DNA from: Prosthecobacter vanneervenii
GTDB lineage: Bacteria; Verrucomicrobiota; Verrucomicrobiia; Verrucomicrobiales; Verrucomicrobiaceae
Reading direction: 5' to 3'
Assembly (NCBI RefSeq): GCF_014203095.1
Contig: NZ_JACHIG010000008.1
Span: 186,001 to 250,000, forward strand
Length of the DNA stretch: 64,000 nt
In this document: positions 42,213 through 49,630 of the stretch, piece by piece
Layout of the letters: each line of letters begins with the position of its first letter
Numbering within the stretch: the stretch's first letter is position 1
The notes under the pieces: model-generated
Seen by the model: only the letters and a program-made list of their open reading frames with translations
Database searches by the model: none
Told to the model about the DNA's origin: nothing
Made by a program: the position numbers and the translations under genes

Positions 42213-42262
42213 CACCCATAAACACCCAAAAGTCCATCCAAAAGAGCACCCACAAACACCCA
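42213..42262. promoter_or_regulatory. Direct repeats upstream of fic, candidate operator
   Basis: CACCCATAAACACCCA at 42213-42228 and CACCCACAAACACCCA at 42247-42262, 34 bp apart (about three helical turns), with further CACCC half-sites around them. They are 25-75 bp upstream of the Fic start codon. Fic carries its own winged-helix domain, so autoregulation at these sites is plausible. Confidence 0.6.
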
Positions 42263-42291
42263 TATCCGCCCGTAAGCGATTGATTTTCCGT

Positions 42292-42516
42292 TTAGCGGTC
42301 TGCTTCCGGTTCGGGCGGCTGGCGCTCCTGGCCTTTTGCCACGTCGGCCTTTGGCTTGCTCTGGCGTGCGGCGTCCTGCTCCTGCTCGTATTGCTCCCTG
42401 ACTGCCTCGCGCACGGTATCAAGGCTCTGTGCGGGATGTTGCTTTGCAAATCCGGCGCGGAGCCGCTGGCCCAGCTTTTCGAGCGCGAGTTCTGCTTCTG
42501 TGGGTGGCTGTGGCAT
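42292..42516 (-). CDS. Small charged protein coupled to the sigma factor
   Basis: A 74-residue protein, very hydrophilic and helical (MPQPPTEAELALEKLGQRLR.., ..VREAVREQYEQEQDAARQSK..), ending in a Pro/Glu-rich tail. The start is 2 nt downstream of the sigma-factor stop, so the two are co-translated. It could be a soluble regulator or anti-sigma, but it has no zinc-binding or membrane anti-sigma features; role unknown. Confidence 0.65.
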   Translation of the reverse strand: MPQPPTEAELALEKLGQRLRAGFAKQHPAQSLDTVREAVREQYEQEQDAARQSKPKADVAKGQERQPPEPEADR

Positions 42517-42518
42517 GG

Positions 42519-43076
42519 TCAGGCAACAAGTGATTTAGCTTCTTCCAAGCAGCGTCCAATTCGCATTCTGACGTTATCGTAGCTGAGGTTCTGCTGTTCG
42601 GCAATTTCGGCGTAAGCCAGTCCGAAAACGAAGTGCTTCCAAAGGTATTCGTAGCATTCGGGTTTGGAGCGGGTGAGCAGCTTCATTGCATAATCAAGAT
42701 CATGCCTGTCTTGATGCGACAGGGGCGCATCCTGCGCAGACGCTTCAATCAGCTCTGCGAGTTCATGGTGTGACATCGGCTGCATCCGGTCGTTCGCTTC
42801 GCGTCGCTGTTGATCGGCAATCTTGTTGCGGGCAATACGATAGCACCACGCCCAAAACTCGCTTTTGCTGTCGCCGTTGAACTTGCCAAGCGACATGGCA
42901 ACGGCCTTCAAAACTTCCTGAAGCACGTCATCAGCAGAAGATGAGTAAAGCGCTTTGAAGACGAAAAACCGCAAGTCCGGCTCGATCTGGCGGAAGATGT
43001 CTTCCGCGAGTCGGAGCCGCTCGGCCAGTCCAGTTGTCAGCCGGTAGGTGCGGACAAGTTTTAGCAGGTCATCCAT
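42519..43076 (-). CDS. ECF-like sigma-70 family sigma factor
   Basis: A 185-residue protein with sigma region 2 (RFFVFKALYSSSADDVLQEV.., SEFWAWCYRIARNKIADQQRRE, about 35-95) and region 4 (about 125-180, ..YEYLWKHFVFGLAYAEIAEQ, then NLSYDNVRMRIGRCLEEAK), with no region 3 or 1.1, so ECF-like. Similar sigma factors of the Rhodopirellula/Verrucomicrobium type are common in the phylum. It diverges from the HTH gene at 43170. Which island promoters it reads is unknown. Confidence 0.82.
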   Translation of the reverse strand: MDDLLKLVRTYRLTTGLAERLRLAEDIFRQIEPDLRFFVFKALYSSSADDVLQEVLKAVAMSLGKFNGDSKSEFWAWCYRIARNKIADQQRREANDRMQPMSHHELAELIEASAQDAPLSHQDRHDLDYAMKLLTRSKPECYEYLWKHFVFGLAYAEIAEQQNLSYDNVRMRIGRCLEEAKSLVA

Positions 43077-43169
43077 TGTTCATTGCAGGCTAGAAGCCGC
43101 GATTTCACCGCGCAAATGTTTTTGAAAACGTCTGTTCGGATTCGGGGCTGGGACCGGACTGAACGGCAA

Positions 43170-43466
43170 ATGGAAATGCTCGCCTCCACTCAAGACCCTC
43201 TGATTCTGGCTCAAGCCATTGCTGCGCTGCCCGGTTTGGTCCAGCGCGTGAGCACGCTGGAAGCCGAAATAGCGACCCTCAGAAAAGCCGCGAGGCCGTC
43301 TGTCAGAAAATGCCTTTCGCTCAAAGAAAGCGCCGAGATTCTTGGCGTGTCTCAAAAGACGGTGAGCAGGTTCATTGAGCGCAAACTTTTGCGCCGCAGT
43401 CCACTGACGGCGCTGGTGCGGATTCCAAGGGAAGACGTTGAAGCCTTGGCAAAGGCTACGCTTTGA
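43170..43466 (+). CDS. HTH excisionase-like DNA-binding protein
   Basis: About 98 residues from the ATG at 43170 (the frame is open from 43083). A short coiled coil (PGLVQRVSTLEAEIATLRKA) precedes a MerR/excisionase-type helix-turn-helix: CLSLKESAEILGVSQKTVSR FIERKLLRRSPLTALVRIPR (written in two pieces), ending EDVEALAKATL. It converges with the end integrase and overlaps its 3' end by 11 nt, the usual place of an Xis gene. Divergent from the sigma factor with about 90 bp between. Confidence 0.78.
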   Translation: MEMLASTQDPLILAQAIAALPGLVQRVSTLEAEIATLRKAARPSVRKCLSLKESAEILGVSQKTVSRFIERKLLRRSPLTALVRIPREDVEALAKATL

Positions 43467-44574
43467 GTTTTGAGAGCTGTTCCTGCTCATAGGCATTGTC
43501 TGAGTCTGAGATGACCCATGAATAGGTGCGGCGAATCAGAACGCCATTATCGCGGTGCCCCTGCCATTTGGCGATTGCCTCCGCTGCTACCCCTTTGCGG
43601 AGAAACCATGTGATGCGAGCCTTGCGGAAATCAATCGGCGAGTAGGCGGGGAATCCAAGGCGCGTGCAGGCGTTGTAAAGCGCTTGCTTGGGCGACAGGA
43701 TCGAGAAGAGCGGCCCTGAGGCTGGCTTGCCCTGCCGCTCGTGCAAATCGAGGAGAAAGGGCTTCAAGTGGTCGTAGATCGGGACACGGAAATAAGCGCC
43801 GGTCTTCTGGCGCTTCACCTCGATGTAGCCGCCCTGCCAGTTCACTTTCTGCCAGTCTGCATAAATGCACTCTGCTGTTCCAAGAGCGGCCTTGTGCATG
43901 AATTCCAGCATGTCCGCCGAGCGTTCCGCCGTGTCGGAAAACGGGCGGCTGCGAACATGGTCACAAATCTCCTGGCACTGCTCGACGGTGGGAACCTGCG
44001 CAGGAGCGCGGTTCGCCTTCTTGCGGCGGATGGATTTGGGAACCTTGTCATACGGGGTTTCCGAAATATCGCCGTCGTGCAAAGCCAGCTCGAAGGCGTT
44101 CTTCACGATGCGGCTCATGTCGTTGTAAGCGAGTGCTCCGAGCTTTTTGGAACGCCTTCCCAAGAAGTCCGAAATGTCGGACGGCTTGATTGATTCAATC
44201 GGCTTTTTCAGAAACTCCGGGTAGTCCATCTCGAAGCCACGCCGGACCCAATCCATTTTGTCCTGCGTTGCCTCGCTCTTTCCCTTGAGCGAGTCTTTGA
44301 GCTTCTGGAGCAAATCGCCGAACGGCATTTGCGCGTTGGCGGGTGGCGGGTTCTCCAGCTTTTCAACCCATGCCTTGAATGCCTTTTCCGCCCACTTGCG
44401 ATCTGAGATGTTCTGCCCTTCCGGCGTGGTCAGTGCGACCACTTTCTTGACGCCCCGTATCTTCTTCTTGCCGTAGTAGCTGCCGTTTTCGTGGCGGTAA
44501 AGACCGGGAAAGCCGGGGATTTTCGAGAGGCTTTGGAGGGTGGTCTTGGGGGCAACAGAATCCTTCGATTTCAT
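43456..44574 (-). CDS. End-proximal tyrosine recombinase (probable island integrase), first catalytic Arg missing
   Basis: A 372-residue tyrosine recombinase from the ATG at 44574 (frame open to 44598). Arm-type N-terminus, SAM-like domain (FGDLLQKLKDSLKGKSEATQ..), and catalytic domain with Lys in VKRQKTGAY, Arg in PIDFRKARITW, His in KWQGHRDNG and nucleophile Tyr in RRTYSWV (near 350). The position that normally holds the first catalytic Arg (TG-x-R-x-xE) reads AALGTAEC, so the Arg appears to be Gly, and the box II His reads Ile. I recall related Verrucomicrobia integrases with LGQAE at this point, so this may be a family variant, not decay. It starts 123 bp from the right core, the normal int-att arrangement. 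Confidence 0.82.
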   Translation of the reverse strand: MKSKDSVAPKTTLQSLSKIPGFPGLYRHENGSYYGKKKIRGVKKVVALTTPEGQNISDRKWAEKAFKAWVEKLENPPPANAQMPFGDLLQKLKDSLKGKSEATQDKMDWVRRGFEMDYPEFLKKPIESIKPSDISDFLGRRSKKLGALAYNDMSRIVKNAFELALHDGDISETPYDKVPKSIRRKKANRAPAQVPTVEQCQEICDHVRSRPFSDTAERSADMLEFMHKAALGTAECIYADWQKVNWQGGYIEVKRQKTGAYFRVPIYDHLKPFLLDLHERQGKPASGPLFSILSPKQALYNACTRLGFPAYSPIDFRKARITWFLRKGVAAEAIAKWQGHRDNGVLIRRTYSWVISDSDNAYEQEQLSKLKA

Positions 44575-44609
44575 GCCGGAAGTTAATCGGGGTAACAAAC
44601 GGGGGCAAC
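44548..44609. repeat. Right-end GGGGG(C/T)AAC repeats, candidate arm sites
   Basis: GGGGGCAAC at 44548-44556 (inside the integrase coding start), GGGGTAAC at 44589-44596 and GGGGGCAAC at 44601-44609, all in the same plus-strand orientation as the left-end copies. They lie 88-149 bp inside the right core. Confidence 0.5.
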
Positions 44610-44683
44610 ATTTATTTTCCGCTTAACCCTGATTCTTGCGTTTCCCTTGGTAATTTGAGGATTTTAGCGCCTCATTCCGCTAT

Positions 44684-44703
44684 GTAGAGCAATCCTTTTA
44701 CAC
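44684..44703 (+). other. attR: right attachment site
   Basis: GTAGAGC (44684-44690), six nt, then the core TTTACAC (44697-44703), reproducing the spacing of the host tRNA at the left end (16473-16492). The 13 bp before the core are element sequence, the sequence after it is host tRNA. Confidence 0.8.
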
Positions 44704-44741
44704 CGAGTTGGTCGGGGGTTCGAATCCCTCTCCGCGCACCA
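44697..44741 (+). tRNA. 3' half of host tRNA-Val(UAC)
   Basis: TTTACAC anticodon loop, anticodon-stem strand CGAGT, variable loop TGGTC, T-arm GGGGG-TTCGAAT-CCCTC, acceptor TCCGCGC, discriminator A and encoded CCA (44739-44741). No 5' half lies upstream; it is at 16456-16492. Confidence 0.9.
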
Positions 44742-44763
44742 CCTTCAAAGAAGGTCATTATTT
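44741..44763 (+). terminator. Short hairpin after the host tRNA-Val
   Basis: ACCTTC-AAA-GAAGGT (44741-44755) followed by CATTATTT. It could terminate the tRNA transcript, and it overlaps the stop of the convergent gene. Confidence 0.4.
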
Positions 44764-47700
44764 GGAAGTCACCCGCATCCACTTCCGAGCCTCCATGCCG
44801 CTGGCCAATTCTTTGACGCGGATCTCCCAGGTGCCCGAGTCTTCATTGGGAGCGATGTCCAGGCTGACTTCGACGATGCCGTTTTCAGCTGCGTAAAAGC
44901 CGCTGCCTTCGGTGGATTTTCCGCTCGCATCGCGGACATCGACACGCACGGGCACCACGGCTTTGGTAGGAGCATCTTGAGTGGTGGTGATGCTAACGGA
45001 GATTTTGCCTTTATTGCCGGCAATGGCATTTTCCGGGACATCGAGCTTCAGGCCGAGCAGTGGCTTTGGCATGACCATGAAGATACGGCCGTCACACGGC
45101 CCGAGATCGACAGGCCAGCTCAGCGTGCCATCCGGGCCGCGCTTGGGAACGATGAACTGCGTGCCTGTGAGTTCATAGACATTGGCGGCGTCCATTTTCA
45201 AGCTAACCACGCCACTGGAAGGCAGGCCATTTTCCATCACCAGGCCATGCTGGCCCACATAGGTGCCGTATTCGCGTTTGTCATTCACGACAAAGACATA
45301 GGTGGCATCTCCAAATTTGCGCGTGCGCACGATGATCTCGGGATTGTCGCACATGGCCTTCTGCGGCAGCGAGAAGCCGCTCACCGTCTGCGCCATTTCG
45401 AGCACCTTGGTCTTGTCCACGTCGGCCTTCTTCACGCGTTTGAAGCTCGGCAGCACAAAGTCCGGCTTGAGTCCCGGGCAGATAAATTCATCCGCCACGA
45501 TCTTGCCGCCTTTTTTCTGCCAGTCCTGAATGCGTGTGACCACAGATTTGGTCAGCACGTCGCAATACGGCATGACGAGCACCTTGCGCCCGCTGAGGCC
45601 GTTCTTGAGCAGAGTCTCCTCATAGAGCATGTCCGTCTGCACATGCGCATGCTGCAGCGCCAGCCACACGTCTGCGGCCCAGTCGGTGTTGTTTCCGTAA
45701 CTGCCACGCCGGGCGAACATCTGCGAGGTGAAACTTTCCAGGAAAGCCACCTCGCTGCGCTCATCGGGAATGGCCATCAGCGCGGGTCCAAGCGGCTCGA
45801 TCACATCGTGAATGAGCTGCTTGAGCACGGGAGCGGTATTTGGATTGGTGAAGCGGTAGCCGCCGGGGCTGTCTGTGGGCACGAGCGACTGCCACCCATG
45901 ATACATGATGCCCTGCACGGGCCGCGCGATCTTCGTCCAAAGTGCTTCCTTCAAATGCATCGGCGCTATGGTGATGTAGGCCGCGTCCGGATCGTGGTCC
46001 TGCCAGGCCACCACCTCTCCGGGTGCCTTGCTGCCGATCGGTGCGGTCTGTGAGCGGTACCAGATGAGCTGCGTCATCTTCATCACGCGCTGATTTTTGC
46101 CGCTGGCCGCGCTCATGGCAAAGAGCTGGTCGGCGCACATGCCTATTTTTTGTGGATCTGGATAGGTGTAGGTCCAGTGCGAGAGCACATCCACCGCGCC
46201 ACCCGCGCCGCTGATGCTCGGCTGCCGCACAGCGGGGTCAAAGAAGGTCCAGCCACGGCTGCTTTTCACGCCTTTGTGCAAGGCGGTGTGCAGACCGTTC
46301 CAGCCATCCCCCACCGTCCAGAACCAGCGCAGGTATTTCAAAATGGGGTGGTCGTCGGCGACGACGCGGTCTGCCGGAAAGTCCTTCAGCTTGGTCCAGT
46401 CCACGCCCCACTTGGCAGAAACCTCGGCGGGGATGTCTGTGCCGGCAAACTTCTTGTAAGCTTCAACATCCACCGAGTTGAAGCTCACCTGGGTGTTGTC
46501 GCGGACTTCGGAATTGATCAGCGTGGTGGTGAAGGCAGGATGATCGCCATAGGCCTTGGCCACGCTCATGCCCACTACCTGGAAGAAGGAGGCAAAGTCC
46601 GGCAGCGAGGCGCAGATGTCCGGACGTGCATAGGGCTTCCCATCGCGGCCGATGCGCAGATTTTTTTCCTCGGACTCGAGTGCGCGCCCTGGTGAGAGGC
46701 TGGCGATGACCTCCAAGCCGTTGGCCAGCGCCTGATCCAGCATGTCACGCTTTTTGGCAATCACCTCCAGCTTGGCTGGCGGGACGACCTTTTTCTGTTG
46801 CCACATCTCGCCGTAGTCTGCCCCCAGCCCGATAAAATGCGTGAATCCGATGTCTTTGAGCCGGACCATTTCATCGCCATCCGCCCCCCACATGATGACC
46901 GGCATGCGCTCCGGCACACGCGGCACGATTTTCAACGAAGCCGCCTGCTCGGTAGCGTAGTCACCCGCCTCGAAGCGCACACGCAGCTCATACTCGTCGG
47001 GCTTGAGGGCGGTGTTGAGCGCGTATTTGGCGGTGAAGCTTTTTCCTGGAGCTAGATCTGGAATGATGAAGTCCTCGCTTCGACCGCCGAGGCTGGTTTT
47101 GAGCTTGGCAGCCCTTAAGGTCTCACGGCGCAGGTTAGTGCAGATGATCTCCACCGGCCTGGCTGTCTCCATGCGCCGCCACACACGGCGCCCGGTGGCG
47201 ATCTCCAAGGACACACGCTCGAAATTCAGCACTCCTTCGCAGATGCGCACTTCATCAATGAATCCTGGAAAGCCACCGTAGTTGCTACCCAGGCGGTCGC
47301 CGATGCTCAGCGGCTTGGTGCCGGGTGCCACGGCACCAAAGCCTGCGAGCTTTGATCCACCCGCCGCCACGCCATTGCGATAGAACTTGCCCTCTCCTGT
47401 CCCGTCATAGGTGAAGGCCACGTGCTGCCACACATCCGTCTCCAGCTTGAACGGCAGGGAGTAGATGGTCTTTGACTCTGCGCCAAACCCCAGCGTCACC
47501 CACATGCGACGCAGACCGGCTTTGTCAGCATCGCCGATTTGCCACTGGTAGTCCGTGTGATCGACATACTTCTTGTCCAGCAGGAAGCAGCGCAGCCGGG
47601 GTTCAAAGGCCGCCTTTGGCTTAATCCACATTTCCAGGGTAAAGGCCCCCTTCACCGGCTTCACTGCCACAACCGCCGCATGTCTCTTGTCCTCAACGGG

Positions 47701-47952
47701 AAATCCTGGAAAGGACTCCAAGGCTCCGCCAAATTTTCCAGCGGGATTGAGGGCCGCTCCATGAAGTGTCACATCCTTCGACTCTTCATCAAACTTCCAG
47801 CAGCCTAGCACCTGCGCCCCGGTGGCGTCATCCTTGGCGTAACCCGTTTCCCAGGTTTCCTGAAGTGCTGCGTGAGCCCCGGAGGAAATCAACAATGTAC
47901 TGGCGATGAGGGAACGGACAGAGTGAAGCATGAGACGAAACAAAGCCTTCAT
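44758..47952 (-). CDS. Large secreted LamG protein with glycosidase-like barrel
   Basis: About 1064 residues from the ATG at 47952 (frame open to 48039). Signal peptide (LMLHSVRSLIASTLLISSGA..), LamG/concanavalin-like domain (about 50-260: CWKFDEESKDVTLHG.., FTLEMWIKPKA.., WQHVAFTYDG.., GFIDEVRICEGVLNF), a beta-domain, then a TIM-barrel-like region (MPVIMWGADGDEMVRLKDIG.., GLGADYGEMW.., ..YLRWFWTVGDGWNGLH..) and an Ig-like end. This reads as a carbohydrate-active or polysaccharide-binding secreted protein of the type common in Verrucomicrobia; the exact glycoside family is not clear. It is the first chromosomal gene beyond the island. Confidence 0.8.
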   Translation of the reverse strand: MKALFRLMLHSVRSLIASTLLISSGAHAALQETWETGYAKDDATGAQVLGCWKFDEESKDVTLHGAALNPAGKFGGALESFPGFPVEDKRHAAVVAVKPVKGAFTLEMWIKPKAAFEPRLRCFLLDKKYVDHTDYQWQIGDADKAGLRRMWVTLGFGAESKTIYSLPFKLETDVWQHVAFTYDGTGEGKFYRNGVAAGGSKLAGFGAVAPGTKPLSIGDRLGSNYGGFPGFIDEVRICEGVLNFERVSLEIATGRRVWRRMETARPVEIICTNLRRETLRAAKLKTSLGGRSEDFIIPDLAPGKSFTAKYALNTALKPDEYELRVRFEAGDYATEQAASLKIVPRVPERMPVIMWGADGDEMVRLKDIGFTHFIGLGADYGEMWQQKKVVPPAKLEVIAKKRDMLDQALANGLEVIASLSPGRALESEEKNLRIGRDGKPYARPDICASLPDFASFFQVVGMSVAKAYGDHPAFTTTLINSEVRDNTQVSFNSVDVEAYKKFAGTDIPAEVSAKWGVDWTKLKDFPADRVVADDHPILKYLRWFWTVGDGWNGLHTALHKGVKSSRGWTFFDPAVRQPSISGAGGAVDVLSHWTYTYPDPQKIGMCADQLFAMSAASGKNQRVMKMTQLIWYRSQTAPIGSKAPGEVVAWQDHDPDAAYITIAPMHLKEALWTKIARPVQGIMYHGWQSLVPTDSPGGYRFTNPNTAPVLKQLIHDVIEPLGPALMAIPDERSEVAFLESFTSQMFARRGSYGNNTDWAADVWLALQHAHVQTDMLYEETLLKNGLSGRKVLVMPYCDVLTKSVVTRIQDWQKKGGKIVADEFICPGLKPDFVLPSFKRVKKADVDKTKVLEMAQTVSGFSLPQKAMCDNPEIIVRTRKFGDATYVFVVNDKREYGTYVGQHGLVMENGLPSSGVVSLKMDAANVYELTGTQFIVPKRGPDGTLSWPVDLGPCDGRIFMVMPKPLLGLKLDVPENAIAGNKGKISVSITTTQDAPTKAVVPVRVDVRDASGKSTEGSGFYAAENGIVEVSLDIAPNEDSGTWEIRVKELASGMEARKWMRVTSK

Positions 47953-47977
47953 CCAGGTGCAGTCTTTCAAACAAGTG

Positions 47978-48289
47978 CTACTCCAGCCTTTCCCGCAGCT
48001 TCTGAAGCAGCATGTCAGGGTCCTGCCGCAAATCCGCAATCAAGTGCACCATGATGCCTCTGGGCTCGATTTGGTAATACAGGCCATAGACATAGCCCGG
48101 AACTAGAGCGCGGCGAAATCCCAGCATACGCTGCGGTGCTGACTGTGGAAAAATCTCCAGCTGCCGGATGACACCGCCGAGTTGCTCCATGAAGTCGTCA
48201 CCGGCTCCATCGCGCTGATCGGAAAGGCGGTTGTAAATATGCTGAATATCAGATTCCGCACCAGCAAGAATGACCACTGGAATCTTCAC
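47978..48289 (-). CDS. RelE/ParE-type toxin
   Basis: A 103-residue protein with the ParE/RelE pattern: VVILAGAESDIQHIYNRLSD.., LEIFPQSAPQRMLGFRRALV.., YGLYYQIEPRGIMVHLIADLRQDP. The start is a GTG 1 nt after the antitoxin stop. Members poison gyrase or cleave mRNA; which is not evident. It forms a type II toxin-antitoxin pair with the preceding gene. Confidence 0.88.
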   Translation of the reverse strand: MKIPVVILAGAESDIQHIYNRLSDQRDGAGDDFMEQLGGVIRQLEIFPQSAPQRMLGFRRALVPGYVYGLYYQIEPRGIMVHLIADLRQDPDMLLQKLRERLE

Positions 48290-48290
48290 C

Positions 48291-48512
48291 TCAATGGCGG
48301 CCTTGGATCAAAGAGCGAACCTGCTCCCAGCTTTTGCCAGAATCTGCACCGGCATGATAGTTGGCGAGCCTTTCAGCCAAAATACTTGCAACCCCGGGAG
48401 GATCATCGATTTCGGCTTCGTGCTGTAGTACGTCTTCCCATAGCTCTGCCATTAGCTCCAGCTTCTCCTGAGGACGCATGGAACTAAGTTGAGGAATGGT
48501 CTCAGCAATCAT
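48291..48512 (-). CDS. Antitoxin, putative addiction-module component family
   Basis: A 73-residue acidic protein: MSPQEKLELMAELWEDV-like start (IPQLSSMRPQEKLELMAELW), then ..DDPPGVASILAERLANYHAG.. and GKSWEQVRSLIQGR at the end. This is the pattern of the small TIGR02574-type addiction-module antitoxins that pair with ParE-like toxins. It lies directly upstream of the toxin and should repress its own promoter. Confidence 0.85.
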   Translation of the reverse strand: MIAETIPQLSSMRPQEKLELMAELWEDVLQHEAEIDDPPGVASILAERLANYHAGADSGKSWEQVRSLIQGRH

Positions 48513-48571
48513 GCCCTTATTCTAAACCTGCATCGCTTTGCCTCAACCTAGATTTCAGCAACGATCGGCAT

Positions 48572-49630
48572 TCACCCCTTCACCGCCCATCTCAGCTTCG
48601 CGGGGGCCGCACGTGGATTGCTGCGTGTCTCCTCGGAAGAGGGGCGGATCACCTCGTCATTGGCGGCACTGAAAAGGCCGCTGCGCAGGCCTTCACGAAA
48701 GAGGTGCTTCACCCGACGGTCCTCGCCAGAATGGAAGGTCAGGATGGCCACACGTGCGCCGGGGCGCAGGCAGGCGGGCAGCTGACGTAGAAAGGTGTCT
48801 AGTGCGGTGAACTCTTCATTGACCGCAATGCGCAGGGCCTGGAAGACCCGGCGCACGGTGGCCTCACGCTCTTCTTCGTCCATGCGATATGGCAGCACCC
48901 GGCGCACGGCCTCGGCTAGCGTGCGCGTGGTAGCCACATCCTCCCCAGCCAGCGCCTGCGCGAGCAGCCTGGCATGCGGCTCATCGGCATTTTCTGACAG
49001 GATCGCGGTTAGTTTTTCCGCCGTAAGCTTGTGCAGCATCTCGCGCGCAGACACACCGCGTTGCGGGTTCATGCGCATGTCCAGAGGGCCGTCATGCTTG
49101 AAGCTGAAGCCACGGGAGGGATTGTCGAACTGCATGGAGGAGCATCCGAGGTCAGCCAGCAGCACATCAGCCCCGTCGCTCCAGCCCACCTCGCCAAGCG
49201 CGCGCTGGAGACCCGCAAAATTCATGCGTTTCACCACGAGCGCGGACTCCTCACAGCCGGTAGCGCGCAGCCTTGCTTCTGTACGCACGATCTCGATGGG
49301 ATCCTGATCGAGGGCCAGCAATGTCCCGCCGGGCTGCACGGCTTTGAGCAAAGCGCTGGCATGGCCGCCATAGCCGAGCGTGCAGTCCACCGCACGCTCC
49401 CCAGGCTTTACCGCCAGGATCTGCATGATCTCATTCAGCAAAATAGGCACGTGCTGCCCTGCTGGGGTTTTGCCCGAAGCTCGAACCTTGGCGATGGTCT
49501 CGGCGTAACGCTCAGGATTCAGCTCCTTGTACTTGTGCTCAAAGCGCCGAGGATTTTTGCCGGAGTAGCGCGGACGACGACGATGCGGCGTGGGTGCCGG
49601 TGCAGATTCTGGGACTTCAGATTCGCTCAC
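48572..49630 (-). CDS. Second RsmH-like SAM methyltransferase (paralogue)
   Basis: A 352-residue protein with the RsmH layout: HVPILLNEIMQIL (about 60), SAM motif DCTLGYGGHASALLKA, DVLLADLGCSSMQFDNPSRG, GFSFKHDGPLDMRMNP, FQALRIAVNEEF and TFHSGEDRRVKHL. It has a basic N-terminal extension (HRRRPRYSGKNPRRFEHKYK). It is clearly homologous to the dcw copy at 11142-12335 but divergent: DGTLGGGGH becomes DCTLGYGGH and FHSLEDR becomes FHSGEDR. Its target may be C1402 or another RNA site. It overlaps the MazG-like gene by 4 nt. Confidence 0.85.
   Translation of the reverse strand: MSESEVPESAPAPTPHRRRPRYSGKNPRRFEHKYKELNPERYAETIAKVRASGKTPAGQHVPILLNEIMQILAVKPGERAVDCTLGYGGHASALLKAVQPGGTLLALDQDPIEIVRTEARLRATGCEESALVVKRMNFAGLQRALGEVGWSDGADVLLADLGCSSMQFDNPSRGFSFKHDGPLDMRMNPQRGVSAREMLHKLTAEKLTAILSENADEPHARLLAQALAGEDVATTRTLAEAVRRVLPYRMDEEEREATVRRVFQALRIAVNEEFTALDTFLRQLPACLRPGARVAILTFHSGEDRRVKHLFREGLRSGLFSAANDEVIRPSSEETRSNPRAAPAKLRWAVKG

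Larger units (their letters stand above)
16486..44703. mobile_element. 28.2-kb integrative mobilizable genomic island in tRNA-Val
   Basis: Bounded by the 7-bp direct repeat TTTACAC at 16486-16492 and 44697-44703, the anticodon loop of the split host tRNA-Val. Inside are two tyrosine recombinases (39577-40779 and 43456-44574), AlpA/HTH excisionase-like regulators, a MobA/MobL relaxase, a TraD/VirD4-like coupling protein, ArdC, a type III R-M system, an ABC-3C system, Fic and several orphan genes. No mating-pair formation genes (VirB4, VirB6 and so on) are present, so transfer would need a helper element. A whole tRNA-Val(UAC) lies just inside the left end. Repeats GGGGGTAAC/GGGGGCAAC occur close to both ends and beside the internal integrase. 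Confidence 0.9.
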
